Shown here: piece after piece, positions 11,322-19,700 of the stretch | Layout of the letters: every line of letters begins with the position of its first letter | Position numbering within the stretch: position 1 is the first letter of the stretch | IMG/VR virus record: IMGVR_UViG_3300032282_001141 | Coordinates: 1 to 20,121 of that record | Length of the DNA: 20,121 nucleotides | Reading direction: 5' to 3' (one strand) | DNA from: a virus | Notes under the pieces: generated by a model | The model's input: only the letters and a program-made list of their open reading frames with translations | Database searches by the model: none | Told to the model about the DNA's origin: nothing | Program-made: the position numbers and the translations under genes

Positions 11322-11331
11322 GGCCGACGGG
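11311..11331 (+). other. G8 run and possible G-quadruplex
   Basis: Eight G residues (11311-11318) are followed by TA, GGG, CCGAC and GGG, so four G-tracts fall within 21 bases. This could fold as a quadruplex on the rightward strand or in RNA. A homopolymer of eight is also a place where length may vary or be misread. It lies between the repeats and the small terminase gene. Confidence 0.35.
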
Positions 11332-11336
11332 CGACC

Positions 11337-11382
11337 GGTCATTGTTACGATGGACCCACAAAAACTTTTTTTATTTTTTTAC
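11337..11382 (+). terminator. Possible terminator or T-rich tract before the terminase genes
   Basis: GGTCATTG (11337-11344) can pair with CGATGGACC (11347-11355 region) with one bulge and a G-U pair. After a short gap come two T7 runs separated by A. As a terminator the gap before the T-run is long, so it may be weak. The T-rich stretch could equally be an easily melted element of an origin. It would end a transcript started near 11061. Confidence 0.3.
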
Positions 11383-11401
11383 ATCCACTACACTTTCTCT
11401 T

Positions 11402-11881
11402 GTGACCGCATTTAAGTCGATCTCGTTTGTCCCGCGTGAGGTGAAAGCCTCGCCCGACCTTCTGGAGAAGATTTACGAATCTTCCCGGTTAGGGTTGAAG
11501 GGTGATGCGTTGGCGTATGCTGCGGGTTTGCAGCCTGTGGAGTTTCGCCAGTTATGCCAATTAGACAATGCTGCGTCGATTGCAGAGGCAAAGGGTCGTG
11601 CGGACGCTGAAGTTGAGGCGGCGTCAGTGCTGCGTAATGCTGCGCTCGATGGTGACGCAAAGTCCGCGCTTGAGTTGCTTAAACACCTTCACGGATGGGT
11701 TGCCAAGACTCAAGTGCAGGTGGATGTTAAGTCGCAAATCAGCATCGTTGCCGCGTTGCAAGAGGCGGAGTCTCGCGTCCTCACAGGCCGAGTATTTGAT
11801 GCTGAACGGCCTGCATTGACCGCGCAGTCGGAACCCCGCCCAACCCTCTTACAGGATTTCAATGCAACTGCCGATCTATAG
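11402..11881 (+). CDS. Terminase small subunit (putative)
   Basis: From GTG 11402 the product is 159 residues. The first half has LLEKIYESSRLGLKGDALAYAAGL then EFRQLCQLD, a helix-turn-helix-like arrangement. The centre GRADAEVEAASVLRNAALDGDAKSALELLKHLHGW is typical of phage small terminase-type proteins found directly before the large subunit. The role is recognition of the packaging site and control of the large subunit. No ATG exists in frame and there is no clear ribosome site before GTG 11402. TTG 11342 would add 20 residues read from the T-rich tract, which look non-native. The end overlaps the large subunit gene by 20 bases. Confidence 0.75.
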   Translation: MTAFKSISFVPREVKASPDLLEKIYESSRLGLKGDALAYAAGLQPVEFRQLCQLDNAASIAEAKGRADAEVEAASVLRNAALDGDAKSALELLKHLHGWVAKTQVQVDVKSQISIVAALQEAESRVLTGRVFDAERPALTAQSEPRPTLLQDFNATADL

Positions 11882-13388
11882 CCCCGAAGACGAACAACTG
11901 CTGATGGCGCGGGTGTGGGCACCCAAGATTAAAGACGACCCCGAAGCCTTTGTGATGTTCGCTTTCCCTTGGGGACAGCAAGGCACGCCGTTAGAACACT
12001 TCTCCGGCCCCCGTAAATGGCAACGTGCGGTGTTGCGGCAGGTGGCCGACCATATTGCTAAGAACAAGACAGCAACCGCTTTTGAAGTGTTGCGCATGGC
12101 AACCTCGTCGGGTCGCGGTATCGGTAAATCCGCCCTCGTGTCATGGCTAATCTTGTGGATGCTCTCTACCCGTATCGGCTCAACGACCATCGTGTCGGCC
12201 AATTCCGAAGCACAGCTGCGCTCAGTCACTTGGGCAGAAATTACCAAGTGGGCGGCGTTGCTGATTAACTCCCATTGGTTTGAAATCTCGGCTACCCGCG
12301 TCATGCCGGCTAAGTGGCTGGCAGAGTTGGTCGAGCGTGACCTCAAGAAAGGCACCCGCTATTGGTCGGTCGAAGGTCGTTTGTGGTCGGAAGAAAACCC
12401 AGATTCCTACGCCGGTGTTCACAATCACGATGGCGTGCTGGTCATTTTCGACGAAGCGAGCGGTATTCCCGACCCCATCTGGTCGGTCACGGCAGGCTTT
12501 TTCACGGAAAACACGCCAAACCGTTTCTGGTTTGCGTTTAGTAACCCCCGACGCAACGAAGGGTATTTTTTCGAGACGTTCCACGGGAAACGTGCCTTCT
12601 GGATGACCCAAAATATCGACGCCCGCGACGTGGAAGACACCGATAAAGCGGTGTACGAACAGATTATTGAGGAATACGGGGCCGATTCCATCCAAGCGAA
12701 GGTCGAAGTGTATGGCGAATTCCCGCTGGCCGGTGATGAGCAGTTTATTTCGCCGCAGTTGGTGGAAGAAGCCACCCGCAGACCTGCTCACAAAGACCTA
12801 TCCGCACCGATTATCCTCGGTATTGACCCTGCCCGTGGTGGGGCTGACTCCACCGTCATTGTGGTCAGACAAGGACGCGACATTGTGGCAATCAAACGCT
12901 ACAAGGGCGAAGACACGATGGAGATTGTGGGCCGCGTCATCGACGCCATCGAGGAATACAACCCCGCCCTAGCCGTCATCGACGAAGGCGGTTTGGGATA
13001 CGGCATCCTTGACCGACTGAAAGAGCAACGCTATCGCCAGGTGCGCGGCGTGAACTTCGGCTGGAAAGCCAAGAACCCGATCATGTGGAAAAACAAACGC
13101 GCCGAACTCTGGGGCAATATGCGCGAGTGGCTGAAGACCGCTGCGATTCCGTCCGACCGTGCGCTGAAGTCTGACCTCTGCGGGCCGCACCATAAACTCG
13201 ACTCATCCGGTGCCATTCAGCTGGAAGGAAAAAAAGAGATGAAAGCGCGTGGCTTGGCTTCACCCGATGCCGCCGATGCGCTTGCAGTAACATTTGCATT
13301 TCCGGTGGCTTCGCGGGAATATAGAGATGCAGGTACACGGCGTTTGTCAAGTCGAGACGCCGTGTTGACTTCGTGGATGGGTGCGTAG
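11862..13388 (+). CDS. terL: Terminase large subunit (packaging ATPase and nuclease)
   Basis: The protein has 508 residues. The ATPase domain shows Walker A SGRGIGKSA (Lys89) and Walker B VLVIFDEAS (Asp197, Glu198). A coupling-type FAFSNPRR segment follows near residue 226. The C-terminal RNase H-like nuclease has ILGIDPARGG (Asp322), AVIDEGGLGYG and SPDAADALAV, giving the three acidic residues. It cuts concatemers and pumps DNA into the prohead through the portal. Length and motif order are normal. ATG 11862 has AGGA upstream and overlaps the small subunit gene. It precedes the basic-protein cluster and portal. Confidence 0.96.
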   Translation: MQLPIYSPEDEQLLMARVWAPKIKDDPEAFVMFAFPWGQQGTPLEHFSGPRKWQRAVLRQVADHIAKNKTATAFEVLRMATSSGRGIGKSALVSWLILWMLSTRIGSTTIVSANSEAQLRSVTWAEITKWAALLINSHWFEISATRVMPAKWLAELVERDLKKGTRYWSVEGRLWSEENPDSYAGVHNHDGVLVIFDEASGIPDPIWSVTAGFFTENTPNRFWFAFSNPRRNEGYFFETFHGKRAFWMTQNIDARDVEDTDKAVYEQIIEEYGADSIQAKVEVYGEFPLAGDEQFISPQLVEEATRRPAHKDLSAPIILGIDPARGGADSTVIVVRQGRDIVAIKRYKGEDTMEIVGRVIDAIEEYNPALAVIDEGGLGYGILDRLKEQRYRQVRGVNFGWKAKNPIMWKNKRAELWGNMREWLKTAAIPSDRALKSDLCGPHHKLDSSGAIQLEGKKEMKARGLASPDAADALAVTFAFPVASREYRDAGTRRLSSRDAVLTSWMGA

Positions 13389-13648
13389 TGGCTAAGTCTG
13401 TTTCGTTATCCGTAGGGCGTCGCGAAAAACTGTCGACCAAGGCAGGTGCCGGCCTTACCGCAAAGGGTCGCGCTAAGTACAACCGCGCAACCGGGTCGAA
13501 ACTAAAAGCCCCTGCGCCGAATCCGAAGTCAAAGGCCGATGCTGGACGTAAAAAGTCGTTTTGCGCCCGCATGAAGGGCGTAGTGCGTAAGGCAAAAGGC
13601 CCTGCGGAGCGCGCTAAAGCGTCTTTGCGGCGATGGAAGTGTGGCTAA
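13388..13648 (+). CDS. DUF6321-like small basic protein
   Basis: GTG 13388 shares its first base with the large terminase stop (TAGTG), giving an 86-residue protein. It reads KSVSLSVGRREKLSTKAG, then KYNRATGSKLKAPAPN, KKSFCARMKGVV and an ending LRRWKCG. This set of motifs matches the DUF6321 family found between terminase and portal genes in many phages. The protein is very basic (Lys/Arg-rich) and probably binds DNA or packs in the capsid; the exact role is unknown. An ATG at 13373 in the same frame lies inside the terminase gene and is less likely. Confidence 0.8.
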   Translation: MAKSVSLSVGRREKLSTKAGAGLTAKGRAKYNRATGSKLKAPAPNPKSKADAGRKKSFCARMKGVVRKAKGPAERAKASLRRWKCG

Positions 13649-13800
13649 TGGCAAAGCGTGGTCTCTATGCAAATATTCATGCTAAGCGTGCGCGAATCGC
13701 TGCGGGAAGCGGCGAACGGATGCGCAAAGTGGGCGCAAAAAATGCTCCAACGGCTAAAGCATTTCGTCAATCTGCTAAAACCGCCAAAAAGAGAAAGTAA
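13648..13800 (+). CDS. Small basic phage protein ([14 protein letters not shown] type)
   Basis: ATG 13648 shares a base with the preceding stop (TAATG). The 50-residue product begins [20 protein letters not shown] and continues [19 protein letters not shown], with a Lys-rich end. This opening is a well-known recurring small phage protein of unknown function near head genes. A longer open frame starting at 13658 covers the same bases and the next gene but has no such similarity. GGAAG lies upstream at good spacing. The high charge suggests nucleic-acid contact. Confidence 0.82.
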   Translation: MAKRGLYANIHAKRARIAAGSGERMRKVGAKNAPTAKAFRQSAKTAKKRK

Positions 13801-13805
13801 TTCGT

Positions 13806-13949
13806 ATGCCTCTGATGAAATCGTCGAGCAAGCAAGCGTTCCGAAAAAACGTCGGAGCGGAAGTAAAGGCCGGAAAGCCGGTCAAACAAGCCGTCGCAAT
13901 CGCGTACAGCGTAAAGCGAAAAGTGGCAAGCCGAAAAGGTAAGAAGTAA
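13806..13949 (+). CDS. Small basic phage protein (DUF6496-like)
   Basis: The 47-residue product begins [19 protein letters not shown] and continues [17 protein letters not shown]. The pattern [24 protein letters not shown] is that of a common small phage protein usually placed near portal or capsid genes. The function is unknown. It is the third very basic small protein in a row. The ribosome site is weak (GAGAAAG). Its stop lies three bases before the portal start. Confidence 0.82.
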   Translation: MPLMKSSSKQAFRKNVGAEVKAGKPVKQAVAIAYSVKRKVASRKGKK

Positions 13950-13952
13950 CTC

Positions 13953-16109
13953 ATGGCGAAAGACCCTACCGGCATTGCAGGCGCAGCAAAGGTTGCTAAC
14001 ACGCCAACCCGGCGTGGTGGACGTGACCCTGCCGACATTCTGTCGCAGGCCCGTCATCGCTTGCAGGTTGCCTTGGGGGCGTATTCAGACAGCCGCGAGG
14101 ATGAGCTGGATGACCTCCGTTTTATGGCAGGTTCTCCAGATAACCAGTGGCAATGGCCGGCGGACGTGCTTGCCACTCGTGGATCGGTGCAGGGCCAGAC
14201 AATTAACGCTCGCCCGTGCTTAACGATCAACAAGCTCCCGCAGCACGTCCGGCAGGTGACGAACGATCAACGCCAGAACCGCCCTGCGGGAAAAGTCATT
14301 CCGGTCGATGACGCTGCCGACATCGAAGTCGCGCAAGTGTTTGACGGCATGGTGCGTCACATTGAGTACATTTCCAACGCCGATGTCGCCTATGACACCG
14401 CGTGCGAAAACCAAGTGACGTATGGCGAGGGTTATTTCCGCATCCTCACCGAATACTGCGACGACAAATCGTTTGACCAAGACCTACGCATTGCGCGGAT
14501 TCGCAATTCGTTCAGCGTCTACATGGACCCGACGATTCAAGACCCGTGCGGTGAAGACGCGGAATGGTGTTTTATCACCGAAGACGTGCCCCGCGAAGAA
14601 TACGAGCGGATGTTCCCCGACGCGCAACCCATCACGTCGATCATGGCGCAGGGCGTGGGCGATTCGTCCATTTCGCAGTGGATTGACGAAAACACCGTCC
14701 GTATTGCGGAATACTTTTACATTGAGCATGAGCGCAAGACGCTTAACCTATACCCCGGCAACCAAACGGCTTTTGAAGGTTCGCCCGAAGCCGCGCAGTT
14801 TGAAGCCGTGGGCATGGCCCCCGTGCGTACCCGCGAAGTCGATGTCCGCAAAGTCAAGTGGATGAAGACCAACGGGTACGAGATTTTGGAAGAACGCGAT
14901 TGGGCGGGTTCGTACATTCCCGTCATTCGCGTCATCGGAAACGAATTTGAAGTCGACGGGCAGGTCTATATTTCGGGCCTTGTGCGCAACGCCAAAGATG
15001 CGCAACGTATGTACAACTATTGGGTGTCGCAAGAAGCCGAAATGTTGGCTTTGGCACCAAAAGCCCCGTTCATTGGCTACGGCGGCCAATTTGAAGGCTA
15101 CGAACAACAATGGAAGACGGCCAACACGACGAACTGGCCGTATCTTGAAGTCAATCCCGATGTGACGGACGGCGCGGGGAATACGCTGCCGTTGCCGCAG
15201 CGCGCACCCCCGCCGCTTGCTCAAACCGGCTTGATTCAAGCCAAAATGGGCGCGTCGGATGACATCAAATCAACGACGGGTCAATATGACTCTAGCCTAG
15301 GCGCTACGTCTAACGAGCGTTCGGGTCGGGCCATTCTGGCGCGTGAAAAGCAAGGCGACACAGGCACATACCATTACGTTGACAACCTGGCTCGCGCCAT
15401 TCGCTATTCCACGCGCCAACTCGTTGACTTGATCCCCAAGATTTACGATACGCAGCGCATTGCGCGCATCATCGGCATCGACGGGGAAATCTCAACGGTC
15501 AAGATCGACCCGACTCAACAAGAGCCGGTGCGCAAGATCGTCGACCAGACGGGCGTGGTAATTGAGAAAATCTACAACCCGTCTGTGGGTAAGTACGATG
15601 TGTGCGTCACGACCGGCCCGTCGTACATGACTAAGCGTCAAGAGTCGATGGACGCAATGGCGCAGCTGTTGCAGGGTAACCCGCAGTTGTGGCAAGTCGC
15701 TGGCGACCTGTTCGTCAAGAACATGGATTGGCCGGGTGCGCAGGAAATTAGCAAGCGTCTTTCCAAGATGATTGATCCAAAACTCTTGGCAGACGAAGAA
15801 GACCCGGCGTTGCAGGCTGCGAACCAGCAGATGCAGGCGATGGCTGCGGAAATGGACCAGATGCACCAGATGCTCAACGCCGTGCATCAATCCATTGAGG
15901 CGCAGCAGAATCGCATTAAAGAATACGAAGCCGACATCAAGGCATACGAAGCCGAAACGCGCCGTATCTCTGCCGTGCAAGCGGGGATGTCGGAAGAACA
16001 GATACAAGACATCGTTCGGGGTACAATCCACGCTGCGGTTGCTACAGGCGACATCGTGGGCATGATGCCCGAGCGTGAGATGCCCGACATGGGCGAGGGT
16101 ATGCAATGA
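13953..16109 (+). CDS. Portal protein, P22-like family
   Basis: The protein has 718 residues, close to the 725 of the P22 portal. An N-terminal region (EDELDDLRFMAGSPDNQW, then RPCLTINKLPQHVRQVTNDQRQNRP) and YDTACENQVTYGEGYFRI, DPTIQDPCGEDAEWCFITEDV are characteristic of P22-like portals of short-tailed phages. The middle has the NERSGRAILAREKQGDTGTYH wing/stem signature. The C-terminal 100 residues (about 610-690) form a glutamine-rich coiled coil resembling the P22 barrel. Twelve copies form the DNA entry channel and dock terminase and tail. Its end overlaps the next gene as ATGA. Confidence 0.95.
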   Translation: MAKDPTGIAGAAKVANTPTRRGGRDPADILSQARHRLQVALGAYSDSREDELDDLRFMAGSPDNQWQWPADVLATRGSVQGQTINARPCLTINKLPQHVRQVTNDQRQNRPAGKVIPVDDAADIEVAQVFDGMVRHIEYISNADVAYDTACENQVTYGEGYFRILTEYCDDKSFDQDLRIARIRNSFSVYMDPTIQDPCGEDAEWCFITEDVPREEYERMFPDAQPITSIMAQGVGDSSISQWIDENTVRIAEYFYIEHERKTLNLYPGNQTAFEGSPEAAQFEAVGMAPVRTREVDVRKVKWMKTNGYEILEERDWAGSYIPVIRVIGNEFEVDGQVYISGLVRNAKDAQRMYNYWVSQEAEMLALAPKAPFIGYGGQFEGYEQQWKTANTTNWPYLEVNPDVTDGAGNTLPLPQRAPPPLAQTGLIQAKMGASDDIKSTTGQYDSSLGATSNERSGRAILAREKQGDTGTYHYVDNLARAIRYSTRQLVDLIPKIYDTQRIARIIGIDGEISTVKIDPTQQEPVRKIVDQTGVVIEKIYNPSVGKYDVCVTTGPSYMTKRQESMDAMAQLLQGNPQLWQVAGDLFVKNMDWPGAQEISKRLSKMIDPKLLADEEDPALQAANQQMQAMAAEMDQMHQMLNAVHQSIEAQQNRIKEYEADIKAYEAETRRISAVQAGMSEEQIQDIVRGTIHAAVATGDIVGMMPEREMPDMGEGMQ

Positions 16110-16468
16110 AACCGGCAGACTTTGTTGGAATGTTGTTCCTAGCGCGGGATGTGACGCATAGCGTCCATTTGAACACGCGCTCGTATGCCAAGCACGTTGC
16201 GCTAAACGAGTTTTACGACGCGATTGTGGACTTGGCCGACAAGTTTGCCGAAGCCTACCAAGGTCGTCACGGGCTCATCGGCCCGATTTCGCTAATGTCA
16301 GCGAAGAAAACCACGAACGTCACCGAGTTTCTGCAAGATCAGTTGGCAGAACTTGAAGCGGCTCGCTATGAAGTCTGCGAGAAAACGGATACGGCGTTGC
16401 AAAACATCATCGACGAGATCGTCGGCCAGTATCTCTCTACGTTGTATAAACTCCGCTTTTTGGCATAG
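16106..16468 (+). CDS. DUF5856-like phage protein
   Basis: This 120-residue helical protein starts MKPADFVGMLFLARDVTHSV. It continues with NEFYDAIVDLADKFAEAYQGRHG and TNVTEFLQDQLAELEAARYEV. The FxxxLFLARDxxHxxHLxTxSYAxHxAL pattern with the later DLADKFAEAYQGR matches the DUF5856 family, whose ferritin/Dps-like four-helix form is suggested by the spacing of His, Glu and Asp. The function in phages is not known. The ATG overlaps the portal stop as ATGA, so it is made together with portal. Confidence 0.8.
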   Translation: MKPADFVGMLFLARDVTHSVHLNTRSYAKHVALNEFYDAIVDLADKFAEAYQGRHGLIGPISLMSAKKTTNVTEFLQDQLAELEAARYEVCEKTDTALQNIIDEIVGQYLSTLYKLRFLA

Positions 16469-16477
16469 GACACTCAC

Positions 16478-16753
16478 ATGGCTAATTACCATTACATCAC
16501 GGCGACTCAGCAGGTGAAGCCTGCCGCCGGTAAGTTTAAGGGCATTTTCGTTAGCGCCGCTTCGAGCACGCCGACGATCACGATTTACGACACGTTTGAC
16601 GGTACGACGACCAATACGACGATGGTGGCGACCTTTACGCCGACCGCTGCAAACCAGTATTGCTATCTGGGTGGCGACGGTGGGATGTATTTTAATAAAG
16701 GGCTATACGTTGTAATTGGTGGAACCGTTAACGCGACCGTCGTATTTGAGTGA
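16478..16753 (+). CDS. Small virion-type beta protein
   Basis: The 91-residue protein starts MANYHYITATQQVKPAAGKF. It is a string of beta strands (KGIFVSAASSTPTITIYDTFD, MVATFTP, YCYLGGDGGMYFNKGLYVVI) and ends NATVVFE. This layout appears in small phage proteins encoded among virion genes, and I suspect a structural or decoration role, without proof. AGGA is placed nine bases before the ATG. It lies between the DUF5856-like gene and the fibre-like gene, and the next gene has its own strong ribosome site. Confidence 0.7.
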   Translation: MANYHYITATQQVKPAAGKFKGIFVSAASSTPTITIYDTFDGTTTNTTMVATFTPTAANQYCYLGGDGGMYFNKGLYVVIGGTVNATVVFE

Positions 16754-16761
16754 GGTGAGTA

Positions 16762-19700
16762 ATGGCCGGGACTAAAATCTCTGACTTACCGTCAGCGAGT
16801 GCGCTTACTGGCGCAGAACTCGTCCCGGTAGTCCAAAGCGATGTTACGAAGAAAACAACCGTTTCGGACATCCTTACCTCGGCAGGTGCCGGTACGGTTA
16901 CGTCCGTTAATGTCTCCGGTGGAGCCACGGGCCTTACCGCAACCGGCGGCCCGATCACTACCACTGGTACTATTACGCTTGGTGGAACACTAGATGTTGA
17001 TAACGGCGGTACGGGAGCCACCACGGCTGCTAATGCGCGCACGAATCTCGATGTACCAAGCCGCTCTGGTTCGGGCGCTTCTGGAACGTGGTCGATTGAC
17101 GTTACCGGAAACGCCGGAACCGTCACCAATGGCGTTTATACATCCGGTTCGTATGCCAACCCGTCGTGGATTACGTCGCTCGCCGGTTCCAAAATTACCG
17201 GAAACATTAGTGGTAACGCGGCTGGACTGACCTCCACGTTAAGCACTAACACGGGTGGCACGGGTCAAACGACGTACACAAACGGCCAGCTGCTCATCGG
17301 CAATGCCTCGGGCAGTTTGAGCAAATCCACGCTGACTGCTGGCTCTAACGTCACTATTACCAATGGCGACGGCACAATTACGATTGCCGCGACGAGTGGC
17401 GGCTCCGGTACCGTAACTTCGGTCGACGCTTCGGGCGGTACGACCGGACTGACGTTCTCCGGCGGCCCAATTACATCGAGCGGCACGCTCACGATGGCGG
17501 GCACGCTTGATGCGGATAATGGTGGCACGGGGCAAACCTCGTACACCAATGGTCAGCTCCTCATTGGTAATTCGGCTGGCGGCCTAACCAAAGCCACGTT
17601 GACGGCAGGCTCCGGCATTTCGATTACAAACGGTAACGGGTCGATTACGTTAACCGCAGCGGGTTCGGGCCTTGGTGATGTCACGGGCCCTGCGTCGGCA
17701 ACTGACAATGCTGTTGCTCGATTTGACGGGACAACCGGCAAAATTATTAAAAACACGTCCGATTTTATTATCAACGGTAGCAATAACGTCGGTATTGGCG
17801 GTACAACGTCTTCGGACACCAAAGTCAACATTTCTGGCGTTTTGCCAGTTTCCGCTGCCGGTTATTCGTATGCGTTCGGCAATCGTGGAACGGTTGCGTC
17901 AACGGTTAATAATCCCGCAACCGGCGTGTTGTCTGAACTTAATACGCAAGCATCTGGATTAAGTTATATAGTTGGAACGTATTACCATTTTGCCGCAAAA
18001 AATGGCGCATTAGGATCAAATTCTGTTGTCAACAACCAAGTCGGTTATTGGGCTGAGGACTTTACTTTAGGCCAAGCGGTTTATGGTTATATTTCGTCAG
18101 TCAATGTCGGGGCAAATAAATGGGGATTGTATTTTTCCGGCGATGCTAAAAATTACTTCAAGGGTAATGTTGGCATTGGAAATGGCAACGATAACCCCGG
18201 TAGCGCACTTGATGTAAAAGGCACAATTCGGCTTTCAGGCTCAACTTCTGGTTATGTCGGATTAGCACCGGCTGCAGCGGCAGGATCAACAACTTACACG
18301 TTGCCTTCGGCGGACGGCACCAGCGGCCAAGTCCTTAAAACGGATGGCGCAGGCGCTTTGTCATGGACGAGCGTTGGTGGAACCGGCACGGTTACGTCCG
18401 TTAACGTATCGGGCGGCACGACGGGGTTAACGACATCTGGCGGCCCAGTTACGGGCTCTGGCACGATTACGATTGCCGGTACGCTTGGCACTGCGAACGG
18501 TGGTACCAATAGCACTGCGACCCCGACTGCGGGTGGTGTGGCTTACGGTAACGGCACGGCGCTGCTGTATTCGAGCGTCGGTACGGCAGGGCAATACCTG
18601 CAATCGGCAGGCGCGGGCACGCCGGTTTGGTCAAGCATTTCGTCTGGCGTTGGGTCAACTGCCTATGCAGGTGCATTCCAAGATACGACCACGCAGACCA
18701 TTGCAAGCACAACCATTGCATATCCAATTACGCTGAATACGGATGATTACGTCAACGGCGTAACCCGTGGTTCGCCCACTTCGCGCATCGTTTTTGCGAA
18801 CGCGGGTGTTTACAACATTCAATGGTCGGGACAGTTCCAAAGCACCAGCACGTCGCTTCAAGACGTGCGCGTGTGGATTCGCATCAACGGCACGGATGTT
18901 TCTGGATCAACCGGATACATTTCGGTTCCCAACAGTCACGGCGGTACGGACGGTCACATTGTTGTCGGTTGGAACTACGTTTTAAATCTTTCGGCTGGCG
19001 ATTACGTTGAGTTTGTATGGGCTGCAACGTCTACGGCAGTAACGCTACAAGCATATGCCGCAGGCACGTCCCCAACTTCGCCAACTACCGCAAGCGTCAT
19101 TGTCACGGCAAATCAGCTAACGCAGATCGGCATCGGCTATTACGGTTTGTCGTCTGCCTCGTCTGTACTAATCGGCACGGGCAGCAAAACCTTTACGACG
19201 AACCTTAACGCCACTAACACGGCGTTTACGGTTGGCTCGCGGGTGCGTGTGGCCTATACCACCACCCCGACCAATTTCATGGAAGGAAACATTACCGCCT
19301 TTAGCGGTACATCCATGACGGTAAACGTGGATGTGACGGGCGGCTCTGGTACTTACGCGGCATGGTCGTTTACTTCGGTCGGTTCGGCTGGCGTCACTAG
19401 CATTAGCGGCGGCACAACCGGCCTTACGCCGTCTACGGCCACCACGGGCGCTGTAACGCTTGCTGGTACGCTTGCGGTCGCTAATGGCGGTACGGGATTG
19501 ACTGCAGGCACGAGCGGCGGCGTCCTGTATTACTCAGCAGCCGGCACGCTTGCGTCATCAAGCGCCTTGGCGGCTAATGCCCTTGTAGTCGGTGGCGGCG
19601 CAGGTATAGCGCCCAGTACGGTTACGACCGGCACGGGCGTTGTCACGGCGTTGGGTGTCAATACGGGATCGGCTGGCGCGTTTGTCGTTAACGGCGGCGC

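Noticed and set aside
12222-12791. Leftward frame of 189 codons under the large terminase
   Set aside because: It is antisense to the ATPase motifs; no ribosome site or family signature.
13658-13942. Open frame of 94 codons starting [10 protein letters not shown]
   Set aside because: It covers two shorter frames (13648-13800 and 13806-13949) that match well-known small phage proteins; its long Lys/Arg-rich reading follows from their composition.
14748-15239. Leftward frame of 163 codons under the portal gene
   Set aside because: It is antisense to conserved portal motifs; the frame is open because of codon bias of the portal gene.
15492-16106. Leftward frame of 204 codons under the portal C terminus
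   Set aside because: It is rich in His, Arg and Leu, as expected opposite a Gln/Asp-rich coiled coil, with no start signal.
16728-17129. Leftward Pro/Val-rich frames opposite the fibre-like gene (also 17265-17549, 17553-17831, 18294-18515 and 19530-19805)
   Set aside because: Gly/Thr-rich codons read backwards give Pro/Val-rich frames; these are shadows of the repeats.
16891-18480. Possible CRISPR or DNA-level tandem repeat
   Set aside because: The repeated words (such as GGTTACGTCCGTTAA) are codons of protein modules in the fibre-like gene with variable spacing, not an array.
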